The notes under the pieces were generated by a model that was given only the letters and a program-made list of their open reading frames with translations, made no database searches and was not told the origin of the DNA. Below, piece after piece: positions 7,051 to 15,095 of a DNA stretch of 40,499 nt (its first letter is position 1; each line of letters starts with the position of its first letter). The stretch is from a virus, in the IMG/VR virus record IMGVR_UViG_3300035156_000366, positions 1 through 40,499 of that record; one strand, 5' to 3'. The position numbers and the translations under genes are program-made.

Positions 7051-10000
7051 GCGGGTCCCTCGGCTTTGGTTGCGATTGGCGCGCCGCCGTTGACGGCGCC
7101 GTCGAGGAAGTCTTCGGTGTTTTTGGCGCTCTTGGCGATCGCGTACAGGTGCGACTCGACCACCTTGAGCAGCTTCTCGTTTTCCACGCGCTGCTCATCG
7201 CGCTGCGCCCTGAGCTCGGCAATCAGTTCGGCGCTGTTATTCGCCGCCGGAGCACTCAATCGCGACATCAGCTCTCGGTTGTCTGCGGCCGGGATGATCG
7301 CCTCGCCCTCATGGATGTATGCCGGCATGTCGCGTGGCACGAAGTTGGTCCCGACTGCGAACGGGTGCAGTGACTTGTATTCGCTGTCCGCCTTGATGGC
7401 GGCGCGGATACTATCGACGGACGTGCCCGAGTTCATCAGACTGGACCAGTAATCCATACCGGTTCCATCAGCGCTTCGGCCGAGCAGCTCCTTGTAGAGC
7501 TTCTGAACCTGGGCTTCCGCGCTGCCCTTGATCAACCCGTCGATATCACCCAGCGACGATCCGTTCGCGGCCTGCTGCTGCCAGAACTCCATGCCGGCTT
7601 TATCAGGTGCGCGGCCCAAGGCGTCCTGATAAGACTGAGTAATGCCGGCTGGCGCGCTGACGATCGGATTTGCGCGCGCCTGGACAATTGCGCTGAGCAC
7701 CGCCTGCAACGACTGGTTGATCGTCAGCAACGAGGTGTCCATGCCCTTCAGCACGTCGATCTGCGAGCGAGTCGTTTCCACCAAATCATTCAGGCGCGCC
7801 AACTCGGCGTCGTAGGCTACCTGGCTCGCATCCTTCTGCGCCTGCAACAAGTCCAGCGTCTTCTGCTCGACCGACAGCGCGGCGTCGGAGACTTTCCCGA
7901 GCGCCGCGATATCGTTTTGCGTCTTGTAGAAGTCGGTCAGATACTCGTCGTAGGTTGCAAACTGGTCGCTCGCATCCTTCGTGATGCTCGACAGCGCTTC
8001 CTTCAGTGAATCGGCAGTCGGCAGCGGGCCGCCGGCTTTGACAATAGCCAGTGCTGCCCGTATTTGCGCTTGACCGACGGTTCGCGCATCGGAGTCGCCG
8101 GTACCGGAAATACTCATCGCGTCCAAGCTGGACTTCAGGCTGTCCGAAAGGGATTTCAGCTTGGTGATCGACGACGTGCTGATATCGATGCGAGCTTGCA
8201 TGGCCTTCATCTCAGCGGCGTGCGCCTGTGCGTTTATAGCCTTCTCCCGATCGACAACACGCTGCAGCACAGCGAAAGCTTCATCGACATTGGAAAGCAG
8301 GGTTGCAGCCATATCTTTCGCCGCCTGCGCGGCCACGATCGCTGCCTGCTTAACCGCCTCCGATGCCACCTGCGCAGCCTCCGACGCGACTTTGGCCGCA
8401 GCGTCGGCGGCATCGGTTACTTCCTTGAAGGCGGGCGCCAAAGCCAGGAGCTGCACGAACAGTCCGGCTGCGCCTTCGCGCGTCCAGTCAAAGCCCTGTA
8501 CCGCTGCCTTGAAATCATCCTTGGTCTTGAGCGCTGAATAGCCGATGCCGGACAGGCCATCAGCCAGTTGCTTTTGAGCCTGGACCAGCCGGTCCGCCTC
8601 GCTGATGAAATTCTGCTGGACATACCCAACACCAGCAGCCAGCGCGTCGAGTCCACCGGCTGCGGAGATCAAGCCCTCGCGCATCTCGATACCGGCCAGC
8701 CCGGTTTGTTTGATGGTGGCGCCGATGGCCGCAAAAATGTCGTCGACGTTGCGATAATCGGTGGCCAAGCGCACCAAGGTGGCGCTGGCCGCTTCTCCCT
8801 CGGCGGCGAACTTAGCGATCGACGGCACCAGCTCGGCGGCCACCGTGTTGGCGACGCCCTCGAAGAACTTGGTGACGGCAGCGCCCTTCTCGGCGTCCGT
8901 GGTCAAGCCCTTGAAGTCGATGCTCAGCTTCTGCAAGCGCGTCGACAGTGCGGACGTCTCCACGCCCAGCGCATCGCCGAAGGTTTTCGACAGATCGAGG
9001 ATGCCCTTATATGCCGTGGTGAACAGCGCCGATTGTTCGCCGCTCAGGGCGGTCGGAGTGGTGTCGCTCTTATCGCTACGGAACCACCCACCCTTTTGCG
9101 TCCAGCTCGACAGATTGTTGCCCGTGGCGCCGGTCGGCGTGAGCATGCCTTCGATCGACTGGCCGGTCACCTTCTTGTCGCCCATGCCAAACGCCCTGTT
9201 GGCCACACCACCCAGCAGGCCGCCGATCGCCGCGCCCAGCGGTCCTGCGATGACCGCGCCAATGGCGGTGCCGAGCGCGGTGGTGGCCTTGCTGCCGTAC
9301 TGCCCAGAGATTAGGTTCCCACCGAAGAAGCCCACGGCTGCGCCGGCCGCCAGGCTGGCGTAGGGCGCAGCAGCGGCGCCGGCGTTGATGGCCGAGCCAG
9401 TGCCGGCCATGCCGGCGCCGTTGTACGCGGCGGCCGCTGTAGCCGCTTGCGTGCTGGACATGCTCAAGCCGGCGCCGAAGGCCGAGGTGGCCGACGATCC
9501 GAACAGGTTGCCCAGCGTAGTGACGTAGCCGCCCAACGTGGCGCCCGCGCCAGCGAAGCCGGATGCGAAGCCCTCGTAGATAGACTTGCCCGCATTGATC
9601 AAGCTGCCCAGGCCGCCCGCGCTGCCGCCTGCGGCCGATTCAGCTGCCCCAGCCACGCTGGTGGTGCCGACCAAGCCGACGTTGATGAACCACTTCTTGA
9701 TCGTCTGCTGGTACAGCCAGTCGAAGAACACGTTTTTGAAGGTATCCTTCAGGCGCTGCGCAGCGTCCTTGCTTCCGTTGGCAATACTCACGAAAGTGGC
9801 GTGCGCAGTCTCATCGATGCTTTTCCAGAATTCCGACTGAGCGGCGGCAGCATCATCGGTTGCTTTCTTCTGCTGCTCCAGCACGTCAAGCGTGCCGAGG
9901 GCGACGACGCCACGCTTGCGCGCCTCGATCTCGCGCTCGAGCTGCGCGACGGCCTTCTCGTCCAACTCCAACGAGGCGCGCTGCGCCAGACGATCTTCGT

Positions 10001-11588
10001 CGCGCGCCAGCGTCATCATCTCGATCTGCTTCTTCGTCTTGCCGAACGTCTCGACCAATTTTTCATTGGCGACCGCCTCGGCCACCAGGCTCTCGTAATT
10101 CTTGTCGCGCTCGTCGGCTAGCGCGGCGACGGCTTCCCGCACCTGCTTGGCCGCGCTGGCGTTCTTCTCCAATGCCTCGGCGTTATCGATCAACGCGCGC
10201 ACTTCCTTGAGGTGCTTGTCGGTCAAGGTGACCTTGCCGGCCGCCAGTTCCTCATCGAGCTTAATGCGGATCTGCTGCGCTGCGGTCAGCGACCCCGCCC
10301 CGGCAATCTCTGCCCGGCTCGCGGCCATCTTCTCTTTGATGGAGGCGATCAACCCCGCATAGGCCGACTGCTCTTTCGCTGCGGCCGATGCGGTGCTGTC
10401 GGCCGCCTTTTGACGCGCGCCGTTGACTTCGCTCGAGTTGAGGAACGCGGCCACCTTTGCGCTGCTGTCGCCGGCCGCCTTGCCTGCGCCGGTGAAATTC
10501 TTGATCAAGGCGTCAGCCATGTCGTTGCCGGCCGCTTCGGCGCGTTTGCTCTCACGGTCCGCCGCCGTGCCCACGTTGACCCAGCTGGCCTCCCACTTGT
10601 CGAACGCCTCGCGCGCGTCCGCTGCGCTAGCCGCTGCCTGGTCGCCTATGCCGCCCTTGCCAAATGTTGCCTTTAGGGTGGCCCATCCGCCCGAGAAGTC
10701 GAGGCCGATAAACTGACCTATGGCGGAATAGTATTCCCCGATCTGTTGCGCCCAAGTGCCAATTTCGCTGGCAATCCCCTTCAGAACAAAGCCAACGTTC
10801 CCGCCCAAGATGATGAGCACCCGAAGCACCTCGGTCAACGGGTTGAATTTCTCGACCGCGCTGTCGACCTCGTCGCCGGTGGCGCTCATGTCCTGCACCA
10901 GCAAGTTGAGCATAGGCAGCAGATCAGCGGCGATACGGGTGCCTACCCCGCGCACGATAAAGCCCATCTCGTCGATCTTGTCGTTGAAGCGCCCCGCGTC
11001 GGCGGCCACCTGCTCGGTCACGCCGGACAAAGCCTTACCCTCATCGATGAGGGCGGCGATGCCTTCCGCGCCACTCTCAAGCAAGACGGCAGACGATTGC
11101 CATGTCTTACCCAAGGCCTCGGCACCAAACGCCGCGCGCTGCTGCGGGTCTTGGATGTCCTTAAAAATGTCCGCAAGCTGCTTATAGGCCTCAAGCGGCT
11201 CTTTCGCCGTAATGCCGAGAGCACGGAACTTGGCGCCGTCCTTGCCGATATTCTGCCCGAGCTTAGTAATGGAGTCCGCTACCCCTTCGAGCGTGGTGTC
11301 GCTGAGCTTGGCGCCATAGGCTAATCCGGCCAAGTCTTCGATGGCCACCCTGCTGCGTACGCTCAAATCGTTGAGGGCATCAACGGCATCGATGCTCGAC
11401 TTCACGAATCCGGCGAGCGCGGCTACGGAAAATCCTGCTGCAAGACCAGCGAACATCTTCATCGCGCCAGCCACGCTCGCGCTGATCCTATCCATGGTGC
11501 CGCCGACTGCGCGGCGGGCGGCGTCCAAGTCCTGCTGAAGGCGGGCGATGCCCGCACTTAGCCGGATCTCCATTTGGCTGATGATCAT
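7047..11588 (-). CDS. tail tape measure protein with C-terminal DUF4214 repeats
   Basis: A protein of about 1513 residues, the longest in the window, that sets tail length. The N-terminus has the usual L-x-x-D-L-x-x-A-R-R-A-V-G-G helix and a hydrophobic patch at about 45-65. Long helical stretches follow, with a Gly/Ala-rich hydrophobic region at about 640-805 that could insert in the host membrane. Residues about 1315-1405 hold two DUF4214 repeats (Y-x-x-A-L-G-R-A-P-D-x-x-G-M-x-F-W, then E-L-L-G-R-S-A-D-G-x-G-M-D-Y-W), an unusual addition. I chose the ATG at 11588; a TTG at 11603 extends it five residues, and neither has a clear ribosome site. At about 1.5 angstrom per residue, the general rule for tape measures, the tail would be a little over 200 nm. 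Confidence 0.92.
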   Translation of the reverse strand: MIISQMEIRLSAGIARLQQDLDAARRAVGGTMDRISASVAGAMKMFAGLAAGFSVAALAGFVKSSIDAVDALNDLSVRSRVAIEDLAGLAYGAKLSDTTLEGVADSITKLGQNIGKDGAKFRALGITAKEPLEAYKQLADIFKDIQDPQQRAAFGAEALGKTWQSSAVLLESGAEGIAALIDEGKALSGVTEQVAADAGRFNDKIDEMGFIVRGVGTRIAADLLPMLNLLVQDMSATGDEVDSAVEKFNPLTEVLRVLIILGGNVGFVLKGIASEIGTWAQQIGEYYSAIGQFIGLDFSGGWATLKATFGKGGIGDQAAASAADAREAFDKWEASWVNVGTAADRESKRAEAAGNDMADALIKNFTGAGKAAGDSSAKVAAFLNSSEVNGARQKAADSTASAAAKEQSAYAGLIASIKEKMAASRAEIAGAGSLTAAQQIRIKLDEELAAGKVTLTDKHLKEVRALIDNAEALEKNASAAKQVREAVAALADERDKNYESLVAEAVANEKLVETFGKTKKQIEMMTLARDEDRLAQRASLELDEKAVAQLEREIEARKRGVVALGTLDVLEQQKKATDDAAAAQSEFWKSIDETAHATFVSIANGSKDAAQRLKDTFKNVFFDWLYQQTIKKWFINVGLVGTTSVAGAAESAAGGSAGGLGSLINAGKSIYEGFASGFAGAGATLGGYVTTLGNLFGSSATSAFGAGLSMSSTQAATAAAAYNGAGMAGTGSAINAGAAAAPYASLAAGAAVGFFGGNLISGQYGSKATTALGTAIGAVIAGPLGAAIGGLLGGVANRAFGMGDKKVTGQSIEGMLTPTGATGNNLSSWTQKGGWFRSDKSDTTPTALSGEQSALFTTAYKGILDLSKTFGDALGVETSALSTRLQKLSIDFKGLTTDAEKGAAVTKFFEGVANTVAAELVPSIAKFAAEGEAASATLVRLATDYRNVDDIFAAIGATIKQTGLAGIEMREGLISAAGGLDALAAGVGYVQQNFISEADRLVQAQKQLADGLSGIGYSALKTKDDFKAAVQGFDWTREGAAGLFVQLLALAPAFKEVTDAADAAAKVASEAAQVASEAVKQAAIVAAQAAKDMAATLLSNVDEAFAVLQRVVDREKAINAQAHAAEMKAMQARIDISTSSITKLKSLSDSLKSSLDAMSISGTGDSDARTVGQAQIRAALAIVKAGGPLPTADSLKEALSSITKDASDQFATYDEYLTDFYKTQNDIAALGKVSDAALSVEQKTLDLLQAQKDASQVAYDAELARLNDLVETTRSQIDVLKGMDTSLLTINQSLQAVLSAIVQARANPIVSAPAGITQSYQDALGRAPDKAGMEFWQQQAANGSSLGDIDGLIKGSAEAQVQKLYKELLGRSADGTGMDYWSSLMNSGTSVDSIRAAIKADSEYKSLHPFAVGTNFVPRDMPAYIHEGEAIIPAADNRELMSRLSAPAANNSAELIAELRAQRDEQRVENEKLLKVVESHLYAIAKSAKNTEDFLDGAVNGGAPIATKAEGPA

Positions 11589-11628
11589 GTTCGCCCAATA
11601 CAAAGCCGCTGTGTGCGGATAATTCAGT

Positions 11629-11655
11629 AAAAAAAGGCCAGCGCGATGGCTGGCC
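11629..11655 (-). terminator. intrinsic terminator between tail chaperone and tape measure
   Basis: On the minus strand GGCCAGC and GCTGGCC pair around a six-base loop (11636-11655) and are followed by seven T residues. It begins directly after the stop of the chaperone T frame and lies about 40 bases before the tape measure start, so it would throttle tape measure mRNA unless transcription is antiterminated. Confidence 0.88.
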
Positions 11656-12084
11656 TTAATCGAAGAAGCTATCGAGCTTCCGTTCTATTTCCGATCGCGT
11701 AGATCGCCGCATAGCCGGTGGTGTGCCGAATGGCGCCGGCCGGTCGTGCTTGGTGGCCGCGTGCGACTCAGCCAGATATTCACCGGACAACCGCTTCAAC
11801 AACGCGGCTTCCCACGGGAGGAGCTGGATGCCGGTGACGCGTTGCCACGCCTCGATCTCGCTGTACGTTACGGGGCCATTCCCCATGCCGCCCGACAGCG
11901 TCGGACCGATGTCGTAGAGGTGTCTGATCAAATAGTCACCACACTCCAGATGGGGCATGTCGACAGAGCGACCCTTTGCCAGGATTGCATCACGCCGAGA
12001 CACGGTGTTCTCCGGCATGTCTTTCTTGCCTTCGCGCTGGGGAACGGCGTCGAGCCAGGCTGAATGCCTGACGTACAACGCCAT
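11656..12084 (-). CDS. tail assembly chaperone, T part of the GT frameshift product
   Basis: A 142-codon frame containing Y-S-E-I-E-A-W-Q-R-V-T-G-I-x-L-L-P-W-E-A-A-L-L-K-R-L-S, the helical motif of lambda GT-type tail assembly chaperones. The ATG at 12084 has no convincing ribosome site. The frame is open upstream of this ATG right up to the slippery heptamer at the end of the upstream gene, in the -1 frame, adding L-T-S-V-G-D-G. It is therefore most likely made as the C-terminal part of a roughly 285-residue G-T fusion that binds the tape measure during tail assembly. Separate translation cannot be excluded. Confidence 0.8.
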   Translation of the reverse strand: MALYVRHSAWLDAVPQREGKKDMPENTVSRRDAILAKGRSVDMPHLECGDYLIRHLYDIGPTLSGGMGNGPVTYSEIEAWQRVTGIQLLPWEAALLKRLSGEYLAESHAATKHDRPAPFGTPPAMRRSTRSEIERKLDSFFD

Positions 12085-12101
12085 CCCGTCACCGACGCTG
12101 G

Positions 12102-12512
12102 TTAAAAATTTGCCCAGTCACCGTGGAACTTGGTCACCTGTTCGGTGATGTAGCCCAGCTTCGGATTCGAATACAGCTCTTTCGGCGAGATCGGGAAGTT
12201 CTGGATTTCGCCGGTGACCGCGAGCAGTTTGCTAACGGAGGTCTCCGTCTTGCTTTCGACGGTTTCGTTGACCTGCTTGCCGCGCATCGCGGCATACATG
12301 CGATTGGTGGCCGCCAGATCGATGCGGTGCTGGGCGCTGATCGCCTCCTTGGTGCCGGGGCTGCGCACCAGGATGCGAACTGGCGCGCCGTTGGACATCA
12401 GCGGGCCGTCGTCCTTTTTGTTTTGAACTTCCAGCCAGGCGGTGTCGCTGGCTTCGAAGTCGCCTACGTTGAAGGTTGCCGAGGTCGACACAGCGTTTTG
12501 ATCTTGGTTCAT
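12102..12512 (-). CDS. tail assembly chaperone G
   Basis: A 136-residue protein, the first gene after the tail tube gene and the place of lambda gpG. It begins M-N-Q-D-Q-N-A-V-S-T-S-A and ends G-D-W-A-N-F followed by TAA. The last two sense codons, AAT TTT, with the preceding A form a classic -1 slippery site, so a fraction of ribosomes should continue into the T frame. G and GT chaperones coat the tape measure and recruit tail tube protein, and are absent from the finished virion. A purine-rich AAGAAAGAAA lies before the ATG. Confidence 0.82.
   Translation of the reverse strand: MNQDQNAVSTSATFNVGDFEASDTAWLEVQNKKDDGPLMSNGAPVRILVRSPGTKEAISAQHRIDLAATNRMYAAMRGKQVNETVESKTETSVSKLLAVTGEIQNFPISPKELYSNPKLGYITEQVTKFHGDWANF
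12105..12111 (-). promoter_or_regulatory. programmed -1 frameshift site (AAATTTT)
   Basis: On the minus strand the G gene ends GCA AAT TTT TAA. The heptamer A-AAT-TTT has the X-XXY-YYZ form. After a -1 slip, translation continues TTT TTA ACC AGC GTC GGT GAC GGG ATG with no stop, directly into the 11656-12084 frame. The relative frames (T is -1 to G), the gene order and the tail-chaperone motif all agree with the lambda G/GT arrangement. Confidence 0.85.
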
Positions 12513-12617
12513 GGTAATTTCTTTCTTCGAGGAGTGATAAATGCCCGTGCCCGGCCCACCCGCCCCTCGAAGGGCGAAGCGGTCCGGGTCGGTGCTGGGG
12601 ATGGCCGAAAGGCCGTG

Positions 12618-13109
12618 TTAGTCGTCTGCGGGCGCCGGAGCGGCTACGCGGACGGTGTCGCTCTGGCGGAGCAGGGAGAAGCCGAACATCACCGCGTCAT
12701 CGATGCCTGAGGCGGTTTCGGTCGGCGACTGGGCTTGAGCGGTGACATAGCGCAAGGAGCCGTCTTGGCGCTCGACCTTGTAGGAGTTGATCGAGAAGTT
12801 GCGCGCGGACGCGAACGTGCGGACCATCACCTGTCCGGGGTCATTCTCAACAAGCGCCGTCTGGAATTCCGCCGTGGTACGCGTCGCGCTGCCTTTCTTT
12901 TGCAGGTTGACGCCGTTCCCGATGTCGGCCACGGTTGCGGTGGCCGACGTCTCGCCGGTGACATCGCCCATGTTGCTGACCGCACCAACCAGGATCCAGG
13001 TCTTGGATGCGAACGCGGAGGCGGTGTTGGTGGCCGGGCGGCCAGCGGCGACATACAACTTGCTGCCGGAGTTGGTTTGGAAATCCGGGTCAAAATCTTC
13101 GTTTGCCAT
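12618..13109 (-). CDS. major tail tube protein
   Basis: A 163-residue protein with the look of a siphophage tail tube subunit: short N-terminal arm with N-S-G-S-K-L-Y-V, then W-x-x-V-G-x-V-S-N-M-G-D-V-T-G-E-T-S, a middle strand region and F-x-I-N-S-Y-K-V. It lies between the tail completion protein and the G chaperone, the standard order. AAAGGTAG precedes the ATG by six bases. An intrinsic terminator lies just upstream of the gene, so its high expression must come from read-through or antitermination. Many copies stack into hexameric rings around the tape measure. Confidence 0.85.
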   Translation of the reverse strand: MANEDFDPDFQTNSGSKLYVAAGRPATNTASAFASKTWILVGAVSNMGDVTGETSATATVADIGNGVNLQKKGSATRTTAEFQTALVENDPGQVMVRTFASARNFSINSYKVERQDGSLRYVTAQAQSPTETASGIDDAVMFGFSLLRQSDTVRVAAPAPADD

Positions 13110-13126
13110 TTTTGCTACCTTTCAAA

Positions 13127-13161
13127 TAAAAAGCCCGCCGGCGGATGCGGGCGGGCGGGCT
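13127..13161 (-). terminator. intrinsic terminator before the tail tube gene
   Basis: On the minus strand AGCCCGCC (from 13161) and GGCGGGCT (to 13132) form a strong GC stem and are followed by TTTTTAT. It sits in the 70-base gap between the tail completion gene and the tail tube gene. The reverse strand also carries a T-run, so it may act both ways. Confidence 0.82.
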
Positions 13162-13178
13162 AAAAATCGGTTGGATCG

Positions 13179-13586
13179 TTAATTCTGTTCGATGTAGTGG
13201 ACGAAGAAATCACGCGATTGCTGGTAGATGCCGGCGCTGTCGTCACTGAAGTCGGGCCCGACATCGCCCCGGCGCACGCTGCGCACCTTCACGCCGGCGA
13301 TGACGCCGCTGTGCACGCCGGCGCCCAACTTGGCGGCGAGCAGTACAGCCTTCTGGCTCGGGTAGCTCTTCGCGTGCACTGTGATCTGGATGCGCGCGCG
13401 CACCAAGGTCGACGTCTCCCCGTTTGCCACGGTCGCGAATTCGCTGCGGCTCACTTCCGTGATTCCGATCGCCGGCAATGAGTCGCCTTGCGGCACCGTG
13501 CCAGCGACAACGCTGTCTGCCGACATCAGCGCCATCAGTGGCGCGTGCGCCTGAAGCAGCTTGCGCATGACGAAGACCCCGTTCAT
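13179..13586 (-). CDS. tail completion / tail terminator protein (DUF3168-like)
   Basis: A 135-residue protein of the DUF3168 type: N-terminal helix L-L-Q-A-H-A-P-L-M-A-L-M, then P-x-x-I-G-I-T-E-V-S, a central R-A-R-I-Q-I-T-V-H-A-K-S-Y, and a C-terminal I-Y-Q-Q-S-R-D-F-F-V-H-Y. Members cap the tail tube next to the head (lambda gpU analogue). The ATG at 13586 overlaps the stop of the HK97-gp10-like gene (ATGA), which fixes the start. Gene order agrees: connector, head closure, gp10-like, this gene, tail tube. Confidence 0.8.
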   Translation of the reverse strand: MNGVFVMRKLLQAHAPLMALMSADSVVAGTVPQGDSLPAIGITEVSRSEFATVANGETSTLVRARIQITVHAKSYPSQKAVLLAAKLGAGVHSGVIAGVKVRSVRRGDVGPDFSDDSAGIYQQSRDFFVHYIEQN

Positions 13587-14128
13587 TCGTCCACCGGCGA
13601 CGGCACGTTGATGCCCTGCTTCGCCAGACGCTCACGGATCTTCGCAGCGATGGCGGCGACTGCGGCGGCCTGGACCGCGTCCATTGCCGGCCGCATAAAT
13701 GGCTTGCCCTGCGAACCGGGGTGCATAACCGTTCCGGCGATGAAGTTGCCGCCCAGCTGCAACCGCTTCTTGCCGCGAGGACGGATCACGTGGGGTCGCG
13801 CGCCGAATTCAACGATGTGAGCGTAGAAAACGTCGGCGCCCTTTTTGGTCCGCCCGCCGGCCTTGACGCTGGCGTAGACAAAACCCTTCTTGTCGACGCC
13901 GGAGGAAATTTTAACGCTGTCGCGCAAGGCACCTTCGTAGCCGCCGTACAGCGCTTCGTTGGCCGTGGACGCAGGGCCGACCGGCGCGCGCTGCTTGGTT
14001 TCTTTCATGATGACCCGCGCGCCAGCAGCGAGTGCGGTGCGCATGATCTTCTTTTCCATGTCGGTCGAGAGCCGCTTGAGATACTCATCGAGCTCGCGCC
14101 CGCCGCTGATATTGGTATCGCTGCTCAT
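13583..14128 (-). CDS. HK97 gp10-family head-tail joining protein
   Basis: A 181-residue basic protein of the HK97 gp10 family, found at the neck between head and tail. Visible features are the N-terminal helix E-L-D-E-Y-L-K-R-L-S-x-x-M-E-K-K-I-M-R, A-A-G-A-R-V-I-M-K-E-T-K-Q-R-A-P-V, L-R-D-S-V-K-I-S-S, and the C-terminal H-I-V-E-F-G-A-R-P-H-V-I-R-P and P-F-M-R-P-A. The start is the ATG at 14128, which overlaps the head-closure gene stop (ATGA); the longer open frame upstream is a shadow. Confidence 0.87.
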   Translation of the reverse strand: MSSDTNISGGRELDEYLKRLSTDMEKKIMRTALAAGARVIMKETKQRAPVGPASTANEALYGGYEGALRDSVKISSGVDKKGFVYASVKAGGRTKKGADVFYAHIVEFGARPHVIRPRGKKRLQLGGNFIAGTVMHPGSQGKPFMRPAMDAVQAAAVAAIAAKIRERLAKQGINVPSPVDE

Positions 14129-14460
14129 GCTGAGAATTTCTCCACGGTGAATTCCAACTCCCGGCGCCCGTTGATCGAGGCCGGGCCGCCGGTGATTGAG
14201 AGGGTCCGCTTGCGATCGCTCAGCTCGACGATCCGCATATCGGACGTGATCCCGTCGCGGTACCGAATCCAAACGGTCGCGGAGTCCTGCGCCAGCCGGA
14301 GTCCCTGCTGGGTGGCGTCGGTCTTGCCGGGCTTCGTGTCCTCCACCTTCGCCCACACTTCGATCACCGGCAACCAGTCGTCAGTCGGGGTGCCGTAATC
14401 CGGATCTTTGCCACCCGGCTTTTCAATACGGATGCACTGGTTGAATTTCAGGGCGCTCAT
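14125..14460 (-). CDS. head closure protein (SPP1 gp16-like adaptor)
   Basis: A 111-residue protein of the phage head-tail adaptor type: F-N-Q-C-I-R-I-E-K-P, W-x-x-V-I-E-V-W-A-K-V, and W-I-R-Y-R-D-G-I-T-S-D-M-R-I, the typical order of strands in this small beta-barrel family. It plugs the portal opening after DNA packaging and receives the tail. The start overlaps the stop of the upstream connector gene and its stop overlaps the next start, so the neck genes are translated as one block. Confidence 0.85.
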   Translation of the reverse strand: MSALKFNQCIRIEKPGGKDPDYGTPTDDWLPVIEVWAKVEDTKPGKTDATQQGLRLAQDSATVWIRYRDGITSDMRIVELSDRKRTLSITGGPASINGRRELEFTVEKFSA

Positions 14461-15020
14461 GCGTAGGTCTTCAGGTCATCGACCAAGCGATCGAGGTAGA
14501 CGGATTGCACGGTGTCGCGCTCGGTCCGCGTGATCGGGTCGTACTGCTCGACCAGCTTCCCCAAGATGAATAGCTGGGCCGTCTCTGGCGTTTTGTCGGG
14601 CGTCGCTCCGTAGCCGCACTTCACAGTGACGACTAGTTCGACGTCGCCGCCAGTGGCCGGCCACGCCGCGCCGCGCGCCGGCGCCAGCGAGCTGGAGTAC
14701 TGCCCAACGTCGAGCCGATAGCTATCCAACGACTGCTCGGCAAGGGCGCCGGACGGGTCGACGTATTTGACCGAGGCGATCGCCATGGCGGGGTGCGGCA
14801 GTTCGATCTTCTCAAACGCACCAGGAAACGCCGGCAGACGGACCTCCCAAGTCTGCTCCATAAAACATTGCCCGACGTCGTGCTCGAGCTTGCGCGTGAT
14901 GCCCTGGACCCACACCTTGATCAGCGGGTCCAAGTAGTCGCCGTCGACGCGCAAGTTAGCACGCGCCAAGGCGATGTCGACGGCAAGCACGGCCGGCGGA
15001 ATGATTCGGATGGCGGTCAT
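14457..15020 (-). CDS. head-tail connector protein (phiE125 gp8 / HK97 gp6-like)
   Basis: A 187-residue protein with A-V-D-I-A-L-A-R-A-N-L-R-V-D-G-D-Y-L-D at the N-terminus, then I-x-R-K-L-E-H-D-V-G-Q, W-E-V-R-L-P-A-F, I-x-S-V-K-Y-V-D-P-S-G and a C-terminal L-V-E-Q-Y-D-P helix. This is the pattern of gp6-like connectors that dock below the portal. AAGGAGGG lies eight bases before the ATG, the strongest ribosome site in the region, fitting a new translational block after the Ig/SGNH gene. Confidence 0.86.
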   Translation of the reverse strand: MTAIRIIPPAVLAVDIALARANLRVDGDYLDPLIKVWVQGITRKLEHDVGQCFMEQTWEVRLPAFPGAFEKIELPHPAMAIASVKYVDPSGALAEQSLDSYRLDVGQYSSSLAPARGAAWPATGGDVELVVTVKCGYGATPDKTPETAQLFILGKLVEQYDPITRTERDTVQSVYLDRLVDDLKTYA

Positions 15021-15095
15021 GGCGCGCGCCCTCCTTCAAGGCCGGCACCGGTTTCGGTGATTAAGGTCATAAGTGCTCGCGGAGTTGTTTGCGGA

